From an uncultured Corynebacterium sp. (GTDB lineage Bacteria > Actinomycetota > Actinomycetes > Mycobacteriales > Mycobacteriaceae), in contig CAMIPB010000006.1 of assembly GCA_946223355.1 (NCBI GenBank), positions 27,273 to 91,272 of the forward strand: 64,000 nt of DNA. The letters are read 5' to 3'. The notes under the pieces are model-generated. The model was not told the origin of the DNA, made no database searches, and was given only the letters and a program-made list of their open reading frames with translations. Within the stretch, counting starts at the first letter, position 1. Every line of letters starts with the position of its first letter. The position numbers and the translations under genes are program-made. This document shows positions 1-7,557 of this stretch, in pieces.

Positions 1-14
1 AAGACAATAAGCAG

Positions 15-2805
15 GCTGGGGTTCAATTCTCTAAACCCCTGATAGACTTCCTGCTGCTAAGGCTGGGCTTGATGTTCAGCTGGGGTTCAATTCTCTAAAC
101 CCCTGATAGACTTCAAGTTAAGGAACCGATCCGCTGATAGCTGCTGGGGTTCAATTCTCTAAACCCCTGATAGACTTCTAGCCTGCTCTGACCAGGCCAC
201 TGATACGCTGGGGTTCAATTCTCTAAACCCCTGATAGACTTCGATACCCGGCACCGACTCGTCGATTGTGGCTGGGGTTCAATTCTCTAAACCCCTGATA
301 GACTTCATGTGGCGTAAACAGTTGGCCGACCAAGGCTGGGGTTCAATTCTCTAAACCCCTGATAGACTTCGAAGCCTAACGGCGCCCCGGATGAGATTGC
401 TGGGGTTCAATTCTCTAAACCCCTGATAGACTTCCCCGCCAGCGCCGCCTGCTCAATGGCACGCTGGGGTTCAATTCTCTAAACCCCTGATAGACTTCGG
501 GTGGTTGTAGTGGCTTTTGTCGATACGCTGGGGTTCAATTCTCTAAACCCCTGATAGACTTCACGCAATAAGCTGAGCGCCCGGTTGCCCGCTGGGGTTC
601 AATTCTCTAAACCCCTGATAGACTTCAGACACATTCCTGCCGCATTGGTCATGGGCTGGGGTTCAATTCTCTAAACCCCTGATAGACTTCGTTCGGCCAC
701 ACTGCCGCCGAATTTCGGGCTGGGGTTCAATTCTCTAAACCCCTGATAGACTTCGAGCGATACGAGGACCGCGTCACCCTCTGCTGGGGTTCAATTCTCT
801 AAACCCCTGATAGACTTCTGAGCAGTACACCTGCGATTGCCCACACGCTGGGGTTCAATTCTCTAAACCCCTGATAGACTTCACCCCTGACTACATCGGG
901 GCGTCCTCTAGCTGGGGTTCAATTCTCTAAACCCCTGATAGACTTCCTCCGGGTGTCCTTCCACCTGCCAGATGGCTGGGGTTCAATTCTCTAAACCCCT
1001 GATAGACTTCAACGACCTATTCCCACAGTTCGGCATCAGCTGGGGTTCAATTCTCTAAACCCCTGATAGACTTCATGACGTGAAACGGGGCGCGGTCGTC
1101 GGGCTGGGGTTCAATTCTCTAAACCCCTGATAGACTTCCGCTCCACAGTGGCCCGCGCACTACGACGCTGGGGTTCAATTCTCTAAACCCCTGATAGACT
1201 TCAAGTGGAATTCCATAGGCTTTCGCGTAGGGCTGGGGTTCAATTCTCTAAACCCCTGATAGACTTCCTGCCGGCACTATCCCGCGTGCGGAGATGCTGG
1301 GGTTCAATTCTCTAAACCCCTGATAGACTTCACTCGCATGCGCTCCGCTACCGCGTCCAGCTGGGGTTCAATTCTCTAAACCCCTGATAGACTTCCGGTG
1401 TACCTTACTTGGGCAGTCAGCTGGCTGGGGTTCAATTCTCTAAACCCCTGATAGACTTCCGGTGTACCTTACTTGGGCAGTCAGCTGGCTGGGGTTCAAT
1501 TCTCTAAACCCCTGATAGACTTCTAATCGCTGCAACCACAGCAGCAGCGTCCGCTGGGGTTCAATTCTCTAAACCCCTGATAGACTTCGATTCGAGGACA
1601 CCCCTGTTTGCGCCCAGCTGGGGTTCAATTCTCTAAACCCCTGATAGACTTCTAATCGCTGCAACCACAGCAGCAGCGTCCGCTGGGGTTCAATTCTCTA
1701 AACCCCTGATAGACTTCGATTCGAGGACACCCCTGTTTGCGCCCAGCTGGGGTTCAATTCTCTAAACCCCTGATAGACTTCACCGCCTGGGTGTTTACCT
1801 CTGGGTTCTGCTGGGGTTCAATTCTCTAAACCCCTGATAGACTTCAACATGCCTAAAGGAGGTGGACACATGAGCTGGGGTTCAATTCTCTAAACCCCTG
1901 ATAGACTTCATTACCGACCTGGCCAAACATCGACTTGGCTGGGGTTCAATTCTCTAAACCCCTGATAGACTTCAATCGACGCGACGACAAACTATACCCT
2001 CGCTGGGGTTCAATTCTCTAAACCCCTGATAGACTTCCTAACTCAGGGACACACCCTGCGCTCAAGCTGGGGTTCAATTCTCTAAACCCCTGATAGACTT
2101 CCAACCCTCAAATTCGTCAAGTCAATGAAGCTGGGGTTCAATTCTCTAAACCCCTGATAGACTTCAAAGGCAGCGTCTGAGGTGTCTCGAAAGGCTGGGG
2201 TTCAATTCTCTAAACCCCTGATAGACTTCGTCGCCCTTTTCTCCCTTAGGGCCACGGGCTGGGGTTCAATTCTCTAAACCCCTGATAGACTTCAACGCAG
2301 CCGTGACCCCTTGTAAAATCAGCTGGGGTTCAATTCTCTAAACCCCTGATAGACTTCTCGTAGACGGTGGAGTGCTGCTACTAACGCTGGGGTTCAATTC
2401 TCTAAACCCCTGATAGACTTCTTTCGCATGGGCCGGTGGAGATTGCTGCGCTGGGGTTCAATTCTCTAAACCCCTGATAGACTTCGCGCATTCATCGCGC
2501 CGCAAACCGCACAGCTGGGGTTCAATTCTCTAAACCCCTGATAGACTTCTTCATCGATTCCGTTAAGGTCTGACTGTGCTGGGGTTCAATTCTCTAAACC
2601 CCTGATAGACTTCCCCGACAACCTGGCAACCTCGGCATGTGGCTGGGGTTCAATTCTCTAAACCCCTGATAGACTTCTAGCGCCACCGCTTTACCGGTCA
2701 GGACGGCTGGGGTTCAATTCTCTAAACCCCTGATAGACTTCCCCAGCAGAACATCTGGTGCGAGCTTTCGCTGGGGTTCAATTCTCTAAACCCCTGATAG
2801 ACTTC
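15..2805 (+). CRISPR. Type II-C CRISPR array, 44 repeats in window
   Basis: Forty-four identical 36-nt repeats (starting GCTGGGG, ending GATAGACTTC) alternate with 43 spacers. Spacers are 28 nt except three of 29 nt. Positions 1-14 are the end of a further spacer, so the array continues off the left edge. One spacer occurs twice in a row (1396-1423 and 1460-1487), and a two-spacer block (1524-1552 with 1589-1616) is repeated at 1653-1681 with 1718-1745, leaving 40 distinct spacers. The last repeat is not degenerate. Strand is inferred: the minus-strand tracrRNA anti-repeat next to cas9 is complementary to the plus-strand 5' half of the repeat, so crRNAs should read left to right, towards the cas genes. 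The leader is not in the window or was not recognised. Confidence 0.98.
22..48 (+). promoter_or_regulatory. Putative promoter inside the CRISPR repeat (first full copy; recurs in all 44)
   Basis: Repeat nucleotides 29-34 read TAGACT, which fits the corynebacterial -10 pattern TANANT, and are preceded by TGA, giving an extended -10. A -35-like TTCAAT lies at repeat nucleotides 8-13, 15 nt upstream. A transcript would begin about 4-6 nt into each spacer and yield a guide of roughly 23-24 nt. Repeat-borne promoters are known from type II-C systems of Neisseria meningitidis and Campylobacter jejuni. Their presence here is inferred from sequence only. Confidence 0.5.
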
Positions 2806-2809
2806 AGTG

Positions 2810-2830
2810 ACGCCCAAAAATGGGCGTTTA
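2810..2830 (+). terminator. Hairpin after last CRISPR repeat, probable array terminator
   Basis: ACGCCC (2810-2815) and GGGCGT (2822-2827) form a 6-bp stem with a six-base A-rich loop. It is followed by a short TT run and, a little further on, a TTTTTT run at about 2838-2843. It starts five bases after the last repeat and separates the plus-strand array from the convergent cas2 gene. The U-tract directly after the stem is short, so termination may be weak. Confidence 0.5.
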
Positions 2831-2855
2831 ACTGGAGTTTTTTGGTGATCCTACT

Positions 2856-3161
2856 TTAAAAAATCGTCATTTGTTCGGGTTTTTCTTCATAAGAATCCTC
2901 TTTTGAGTTGGAATATCGAATGGTTTTTGACCATTGGGTGTCAGTGACGGAAAGAATGCGAACATCACCACCAGCCGGAAGGTTTTGTTTAATGGTTTTC
3001 ACTGTTGATGCGATTCGAGAAGCAAGGGGAAAGTACTGGACGTAAACGCTGAATTGGGCGCGACAAAACCCTACATCCTGGAGCATGTTCCGGAATCTAG
3101 TAGCTTCCCGCCGTTCCTTTTTCGTCAGAACCGGTAGGTCAAACATCACTACGCACCACAT
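2856..3161 (-). CDS. cas2: CRISPR-associated endonuclease Cas2
   Basis: Cas2 forms the dimeric core of the Cas1-Cas2 integrase that inserts new spacers. The chosen start gives a 101-aa protein beginning MWCVVMFDLPV, the usual beta-strand-plus-Asp opening of Cas2, and ending KPEQMTIF, which resembles other type II Cas2 C-termini. An upstream in-frame start at 3197 would overlap cas1. The start at 3161 is preferred because AAAGG lies at normal spacing and overlaps the cas1 stop codon. It is the last gene of the cas9-cas1-cas2 operon, with its 3' end facing the array. No csn2 or cas4 accompanies it, which places the locus in subtype II-C. Confidence 0.95.
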   Translation of the reverse strand: MWCVVMFDLPVLTKKERREATRFRNMLQDVGFCRAQFSVYVQYFPLASRIASTVKTIKQNLPAGGDVRILSVTDTQWSKTIRYSNSKEDSYEEKPEQMTIF

Positions 3162-3168
3162 AGGTTCA

Positions 3169-4080
3169 CTACCTTTCGCCGGCATGACAAACCCCACACC
3201 AGTGTGGAACGACTAGGTCGCGAACTTCGTTCTCAACATAAAGCCCATACTGCTGGGCAAACTCAGAGAAGACGGTAGGTAGTGATTTACCGTCTTTTTG
3301 GAACGTACCGGCAATTCCCTCGTTCAGGGTTAGTTTTTCTTCCCTAGCCAAACTCTTCAACGGCGCCAACTCAGTGAAAACTATCTGGTCAACCATCGGC
3401 CGGAATGGCTCCATCAAATCATCCACCAAAGCGAAGGAATTAGAACGTCCACGGTGAAACACACCGAGTGCCCCTGACAAACCGGCTGAAACTACCGCCC
3501 GTATTCCGTGCCCGCGAAGCAACGTGTATCCGTAATCAAGCGCCCCATTAACTCCGTCACCCAAGCCGGGATGTCGACCGTTAAAACCTTGGGTACGTAG
3601 CTTCTGCCAATAAATGCGAGCAGCTAAAGCTTCGGAGTTCTCGGAGTCGCCTGTCTTTACTCCTCGCGAAAGTTCGATCAACCTATTCGATTTTTCACCC
3701 GTTATCGATTGTAGAGCTTCGGACTGACCTCGAATTTTAGCTTGAACTATCCTCTTCCACGCTTGTTTCGTTCTAGGAGTGGACAGCCTTGACTGTGCCC
3801 TTTGACGTGCGCCAATTCTCGTATGCTCCCTCCAAGGGTATGTGCCAGCGACAGGAACATTACGCCAATCACAAACGAGAAGCGCCACATCAGCTTCGCT
3901 CAACTTAGTCAGCGCTGCACCCGAAATAGTAGTTTGTACCCCGATTAGCACGACTGCAACCTGCACCAACGGAATAGGTACAGGTTTCTCACCATCACGC
4001 TGGACAACGATGTGACCGCGTTCGTACCCAATCTTTCCGATCAAATTTGAACAATCGATTACTCGCCATCCAGCATCCAT
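3169..4080 (-). CDS. cas1: CRISPR-associated integrase Cas1 (type II)
   Basis: 303-aa metal-dependent integrase that, with Cas2, catalyses spacer insertion at the repeat. Expected catalytic residues are visible: Glu150 in SENSEALAARIYW, His209 in FHRGRSNSF, and an acidic pair plus Glu224 in LVDDLMEPFRP. The N-terminal beta domain (about residues 1-80) and the alpha-helical catalytic domain are both complete. Three bases separate it from cas9 upstream, and its stop codon lies within the ribosome-binding site of cas2, so the three genes are very probably cotranscribed. Length and motif order are normal for type II Cas1. Confidence 0.97.
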   Translation of the reverse strand: MDAGWRVIDCSNLIGKIGYERGHIVVQRDGEKPVPIPLVQVAVVLIGVQTTISGAALTKLSEADVALLVCDWRNVPVAGTYPWREHTRIGARQRAQSRLSTPRTKQAWKRIVQAKIRGQSEALQSITGEKSNRLIELSRGVKTGDSENSEALAARIYWQKLRTQGFNGRHPGLGDGVNGALDYGYTLLRGHGIRAVVSAGLSGALGVFHRGRSNSFALVDDLMEPFRPMVDQIVFTELAPLKSLAREEKLTLNEGIAGTFQKDGKSLPTVFSEFAQQYGLYVENEVRDLVVPHWCGVCHAGER

Positions 4081-4083
4081 TGG

Positions 4084-7000
4084 TTATCTCACTTTCCAGG
4101 AAACCGGTAGGTGTGCCGCACTTTCAAGTCTCGGACGGCCAAGTGCATCACGCCGTATCACAGCCACATCGCCCTGTGCTAGCAATGCATTCACTGCAGG
4201 TCGCCACCCCGGAGAATCGACTATTTTTCTCACGTCCTCATTTGAGTCCTTATTTAAGCCCTCAGCGCTAACTTGTACAGGTCGTAGGCGGAACTTAGAG
4301 TCACTGTAAAAGCCATCCAAACTCCACCTGCGAGTTAAACCGATTTCTTGTTGGAACGTACCAATCTGGCCGGTGTTGAACGAGGCAGGATTGATAAGTA
4401 GTTCGTCATCGACGACAACCCAGCCCAGGTAGGTAGCAGTGCCTTCACGAAGCGCTTTGCGTAGCTTCGCTTCTGCTTGACGCATGGAGATAGTTTGCGG
4501 TGGCAGCTCCACAGAAAACACATCTTTTGTGCGATGTTTAGCTAGATCCACGTTATAGACGCGGAGCATCGCGTAGACAGGTTTCTTTCCTCCGTCGATG
4601 CGATAAATACGCGCGTGATGGAAACGGCTGAGTTCGGCATAACCCCCGCGAACTTTGATCGCACCGGCATTAACTGGGAAGACTTCAATTTCATCATCTG
4701 CATTCAGGTGGCTGCCGTTGACTCGGATTGTCCGATCAGGGTCTTCGGGAAGACCGTCTTTCCAGTTAAAATCCGGATGTCTGGTCAGCGCACACCACAA
4801 TGCCTCCGTTGCAGCCCGATCGATTGTCTCCGTTGGTAAAGCACTGCCAACCTTTACCCGCGCCAGCTCACCAATTGTGTCCTCGTGAACACGGCCATTG
4901 CCAACACGTAAACGTAAATTACGTTTAACAGCGATTCGGTCCTCCGATAGAGCTTTCTGCAGCATCGGAGCCAAGATACTCATCTGTTTCTTCCAGCGAT
5001 TCCAAGAAGTTCGATGCGATGCAGTTCCGCCAGAGTATTCCTTCCACTGATTCGTGCCGTTGGTGTACTCGGCCGATTCCCTTAGGTTATTGCGCGTTGC
5101 GAGGGCCTCCGCAACAAATGGAGTTGTTAAACAAATGACAGCGGCATCTACCGCATGGTGGCGGCGATCTAAACGGGACTTCCCTGGCCCATCAATAAAC
5201 TGCAACTTGCCTGAAATACCTGCAGCCCTACGAGCTGAAGCGGTTAAGGAACCACGATAAACATTGACCTTGGTTTCTTCATCTGAAAAACGCTGGGCAA
5301 TACGGCCACGCAACTCATTTGCCATCCAAGCCACGGATTCCATAGAGCGAGCATCGATAGGATCGTCCACTGTAGTGCGTTTAAATCGTGAGACTACCTC
5401 ACTGCGGAACTTATTAAATTCCGCTTTCTTCATGCCGCGGTCTTCGTTCCAGTGCTTTGTACGTTCAACAGCTTCCTTCACACTCACGCCCGGAATAGCG
5501 CTCTGTTCAGCCCAAACGGAGAACACAGCATTGGACTTGGAATGGTTGCACCTGTGACACACTGCAACGAGGTTCTCCCGCCTATTAGTCGAACCCTCCC
5601 CTTTGCGCGGGACTATGTGATCCATTTCTGAATTGTGGAATGTAATTGGAGAACCGCAATAAGCGCACTGGCCGTTTTGGCGCTGTACTGATTGGTAACG
5701 CCACAATGCAGCACGGGAATGCTTGACATCATTGCCAAACTTGTCACTGAGTTCCGCGAACAACTCGCGGTTTTTCTGCGCTCTTCTATTGTTATCGCGA
5801 TCAATTTTCCGAGCCTTGGATTCCGAAATAAAGCCATCACGTACGTGCTCGATCACGATGCGCTCAGGCGCGCCCCACTCATCCGTAGCGGCTTCGATCC
5901 ATCTCGCAACTTCCTTTAGAACACGATCGACTGCGGGATTGCCCACGGGCTCACCGATTCGCGGTGAAGGCGGAGCCCAATCTTTGGGAATACCAAACTC
6001 ATTCTTCCTGGCAGTATAGAGGTCTACACCATCGCTGATCATTCGCTCAGTCAATCGACGAAGTGTGTCTTCGCTATACGCTGCCCGACCAATAGGTAGA
6101 TGGAGAAGATCAAGTTTTTCGTGTTCATCATCGGAGATCGAGGCGAAATATGCCCGAACACTAGCGCCTTCTTCAGTATCCAAATCAAGTGAGTCCGCGT
6201 TGGACAATGCTTTCAACATCGCTGCCCTATCAGCATCGGATACTTCTTTCCACCACTTCCCTAGTGACTTTGGCTTCGCAGATTCAATCACCCGATTGGT
6301 GTCATGGACCGGTGGACGAGCACCTGCCCGCTCACCGTCATCGGTCATTTTCGCAGTACCCTGAAGCTGGCCACGGTCAATTCCCAACAGTTCAGCGATG
6401 GCAAGCCACGTTGGTTCAACCTTGGCTGGCAGGTTTACCAGATGATCGAAAACCAACTTTCGTTGATTATTGGTGAGCTCAAAAGAATTCTCCCCGTCTC
6501 GGATTCGGAGATTGCCAATGAGCGCTGCAATTCGATACCGCTGGAAAGCATCTGACGCTTTGAGTGCTCGGTCTAACGATGGCTGCAGTGGATCTTTACC
6601 GACCCTTCCAACCTGAGCACCCTTTGGGGATTCTGCATCAAATACAAGATCGATGATCTTCTTGCGCAGTGAATCATCGATCCCCTGTTTCTCACAGATC
6701 TTGTTGATTTCTCGTGCGTGATCGACCTGCTGCAAGCGAGCGGAAATAAGCGCATGATTGATTTCGTCTTGAGGCTTCTTTTTGTCCTTGCCTTTTCCAC
6801 CACCACGAAGGCGATCAACCCCAAGGTTTGCGCACATCACCACCTGAGCAACAGTGGCTTCATCGGGGATCTTAATCTTCTTCGATTCCTCGATGCCCTT
6901 CTTAATCTCGACAAACGCATCACTCGGTTCGCCTGGTGCATAGAGCGAACGGACTTTCTTGTAGGGATTTCGCCAACCGCGGTGATGCGCGATATGCCGA

Positions 7001-7386
7001 ATAGCCAAAGAAAGCATCTCACCTTGTTCGGCTTCATTTTCTGTTCGTTCCGTGGCTAGGCGGACTCGTGCTTTCCACGGAAGATAAGGATCCTCGTAGG
7101 ACTCGTTTGGAAGGGTCTTCCAATCTTGTTCAACCAAGAATTTCTCGAGCCTAACAATGCGCTTCTTCCGGCGCCGATAAAGTCTACGAGTACGACGAGC
7201 AACTCCGGACGAGGCCAACCTAGTTGTCGCAGACTTCTGCTGGTCTGGATCGAGACCCGAATCATGAATATGAGAAACCAAGCTCAAAATTCCTGCTGGC
7301 ATATCTTTTTCATCAAGTTCAATGGCTGCGAAACCGATTGAATGGGTACCAACGTCAATTCCCGCAACATAACGCCGCGAATCCAT
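4084..7386 (-). CDS. cas9: RNA-guided DNA endonuclease Cas9 (type II-C)
   Basis: Effector nuclease of the CRISPR system, 1100 aa from the chosen start, the compact size typical of II-C Cas9 and close to the known C. diphtheriae enzyme. Visible landmarks: RuvC-I Asp11 in GIDVGTHSIG; Arg-rich bridge helix about 62-82; RuvC-II Glu513 in IVIEHVRD; HNH catalytic Asp589-His590 in MDHIVPR, bracketed by zinc-type CxxC pairs (574/577 and 610/613); RuvC-III His744 and Asp747 in RRHHAVDAAVI. All nuclease residues are intact. An in-frame ATG at 7422 lies inside the tracrRNA terminator hairpin and is rejected; the ATG at 7386 has AGAGGA at good spacing. PAM preference cannot be read from this sequence. 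Confidence 0.97.
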   Translation of the reverse strand: MDSRRYVAGIDVGTHSIGFAAIELDEKDMPAGILSLVSHIHDSGLDPDQQKSATTRLASSGVARRTRRLYRRRKKRIVRLEKFLVEQDWKTLPNESYEDPYLPWKARVRLATERTENEAEQGEMLSLAIRHIAHHRGWRNPYKKVRSLYAPGEPSDAFVEIKKGIEESKKIKIPDEATVAQVVMCANLGVDRLRGGGKGKDKKKPQDEINHALISARLQQVDHAREINKICEKQGIDDSLRKKIIDLVFDAESPKGAQVGRVGKDPLQPSLDRALKASDAFQRYRIAALIGNLRIRDGENSFELTNNQRKLVFDHLVNLPAKVEPTWLAIAELLGIDRGQLQGTAKMTDDGERAGARPPVHDTNRVIESAKPKSLGKWWKEVSDADRAAMLKALSNADSLDLDTEEGASVRAYFASISDDEHEKLDLLHLPIGRAAYSEDTLRRLTERMISDGVDLYTARKNEFGIPKDWAPPSPRIGEPVGNPAVDRVLKEVARWIEAATDEWGAPERIVIEHVRDGFISESKARKIDRDNNRRAQKNRELFAELSDKFGNDVKHSRAALWRYQSVQRQNGQCAYCGSPITFHNSEMDHIVPRKGEGSTNRRENLVAVCHRCNHSKSNAVFSVWAEQSAIPGVSVKEAVERTKHWNEDRGMKKAEFNKFRSEVVSRFKRTTVDDPIDARSMESVAWMANELRGRIAQRFSDEETKVNVYRGSLTASARRAAGISGKLQFIDGPGKSRLDRRHHAVDAAVICLTTPFVAEALATRNNLRESAEYTNGTNQWKEYSGGTASHRTSWNRWKKQMSILAPMLQKALSEDRIAVKRNLRLRVGNGRVHEDTIGELARVKVGSALPTETIDRAATEALWCALTRHPDFNWKDGLPEDPDRTIRVNGSHLNADDEIEVFPVNAGAIKVRGGYAELSRFHHARIYRIDGGKKPVYAMLRVYNVDLAKHRTKDVFSVELPPQTISMRQAEAKLRKALREGTATYLGWVVVDDELLINPASFNTGQIGTFQQEIGLTRRWSLDGFYSDSKFRLRPVQVSAEGLNKDSNEDVRKIVDSPGWRPAVNALLAQGDVAVIRRDALGRPRLESAAHLPVSWKVR

Positions 7387-7404
7387 GAAATGTCCTCTCG
7401 GATA

Positions 7405-7432
7405 GAAAAAGACCGACGCCATAAGGCGCCGG
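7405..7432 (-). terminator. Rho-independent terminator of tracrRNA
   Basis: CCGGCGCC and GGCGTCGG form an 8-bp stem with one G.U pair around a TTAT loop (7413-7432), followed by TCTTTTT on the minus strand. It ends 18 nt before the cas9 start codon, so cas9 needs readthrough or an initiation point other than the tracrRNA promoter. Confidence 0.85.
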
Positions 7433-7486
7433 CCGGAGCATTCAGTTCCGCTAACTAGGCGAAACCTTACTGAGGTTCAATTCTCG
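7405..7486 (-). ncRNA. tracrRNA
   Basis: About 82 nt on the minus strand between leuS and cas9. The anti-repeat at 7470-7485 reads GAGAATTGAACCTCAG and pairs with repeat nucleotides 2-17 along 16 bp with a single G.U wobble. It is followed by TAAGGTTTCGCCTAG, which resembles the nexus region of known tracrRNAs, and by a strong terminal hairpin. The 5' end near 7486 is predicted from the promoter just upstream; the 3' end is predicted from the T-run. It is transcribed in the same direction as cas9. Confidence 0.9.
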
Positions 7487-7492
7487 TTTTAG

Positions 7493-7521
7493 AGTTTAAC
7501 AATCAAATTTCTGTGGTGCAA
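7493..7521 (-). promoter_or_regulatory. Promoter of tracrRNA
   Basis: On the minus strand TTGCAC (7521-7516) and TAAACT (7498-7493) are separated by exactly 17 nt. The -10 matches the corynebacterial TANANT pattern. The predicted start, about 7 nt downstream, falls on the first bases of the anti-repeat, which fits a short tracrRNA needing little 5' trimming. Confidence 0.75.
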
Positions 7522-7557
7522 GTGAAAACCTGAATAAATTCTGTGTACGATGTAGTG

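Noticed and set aside
7387..7422. Longer cas9 starting at ATG 7422
   Set aside because: The first 12 codons would lie in the tracrRNA terminator hairpin; ATG 7386 has a proper ribosome-binding site and gives the usual N-terminus.
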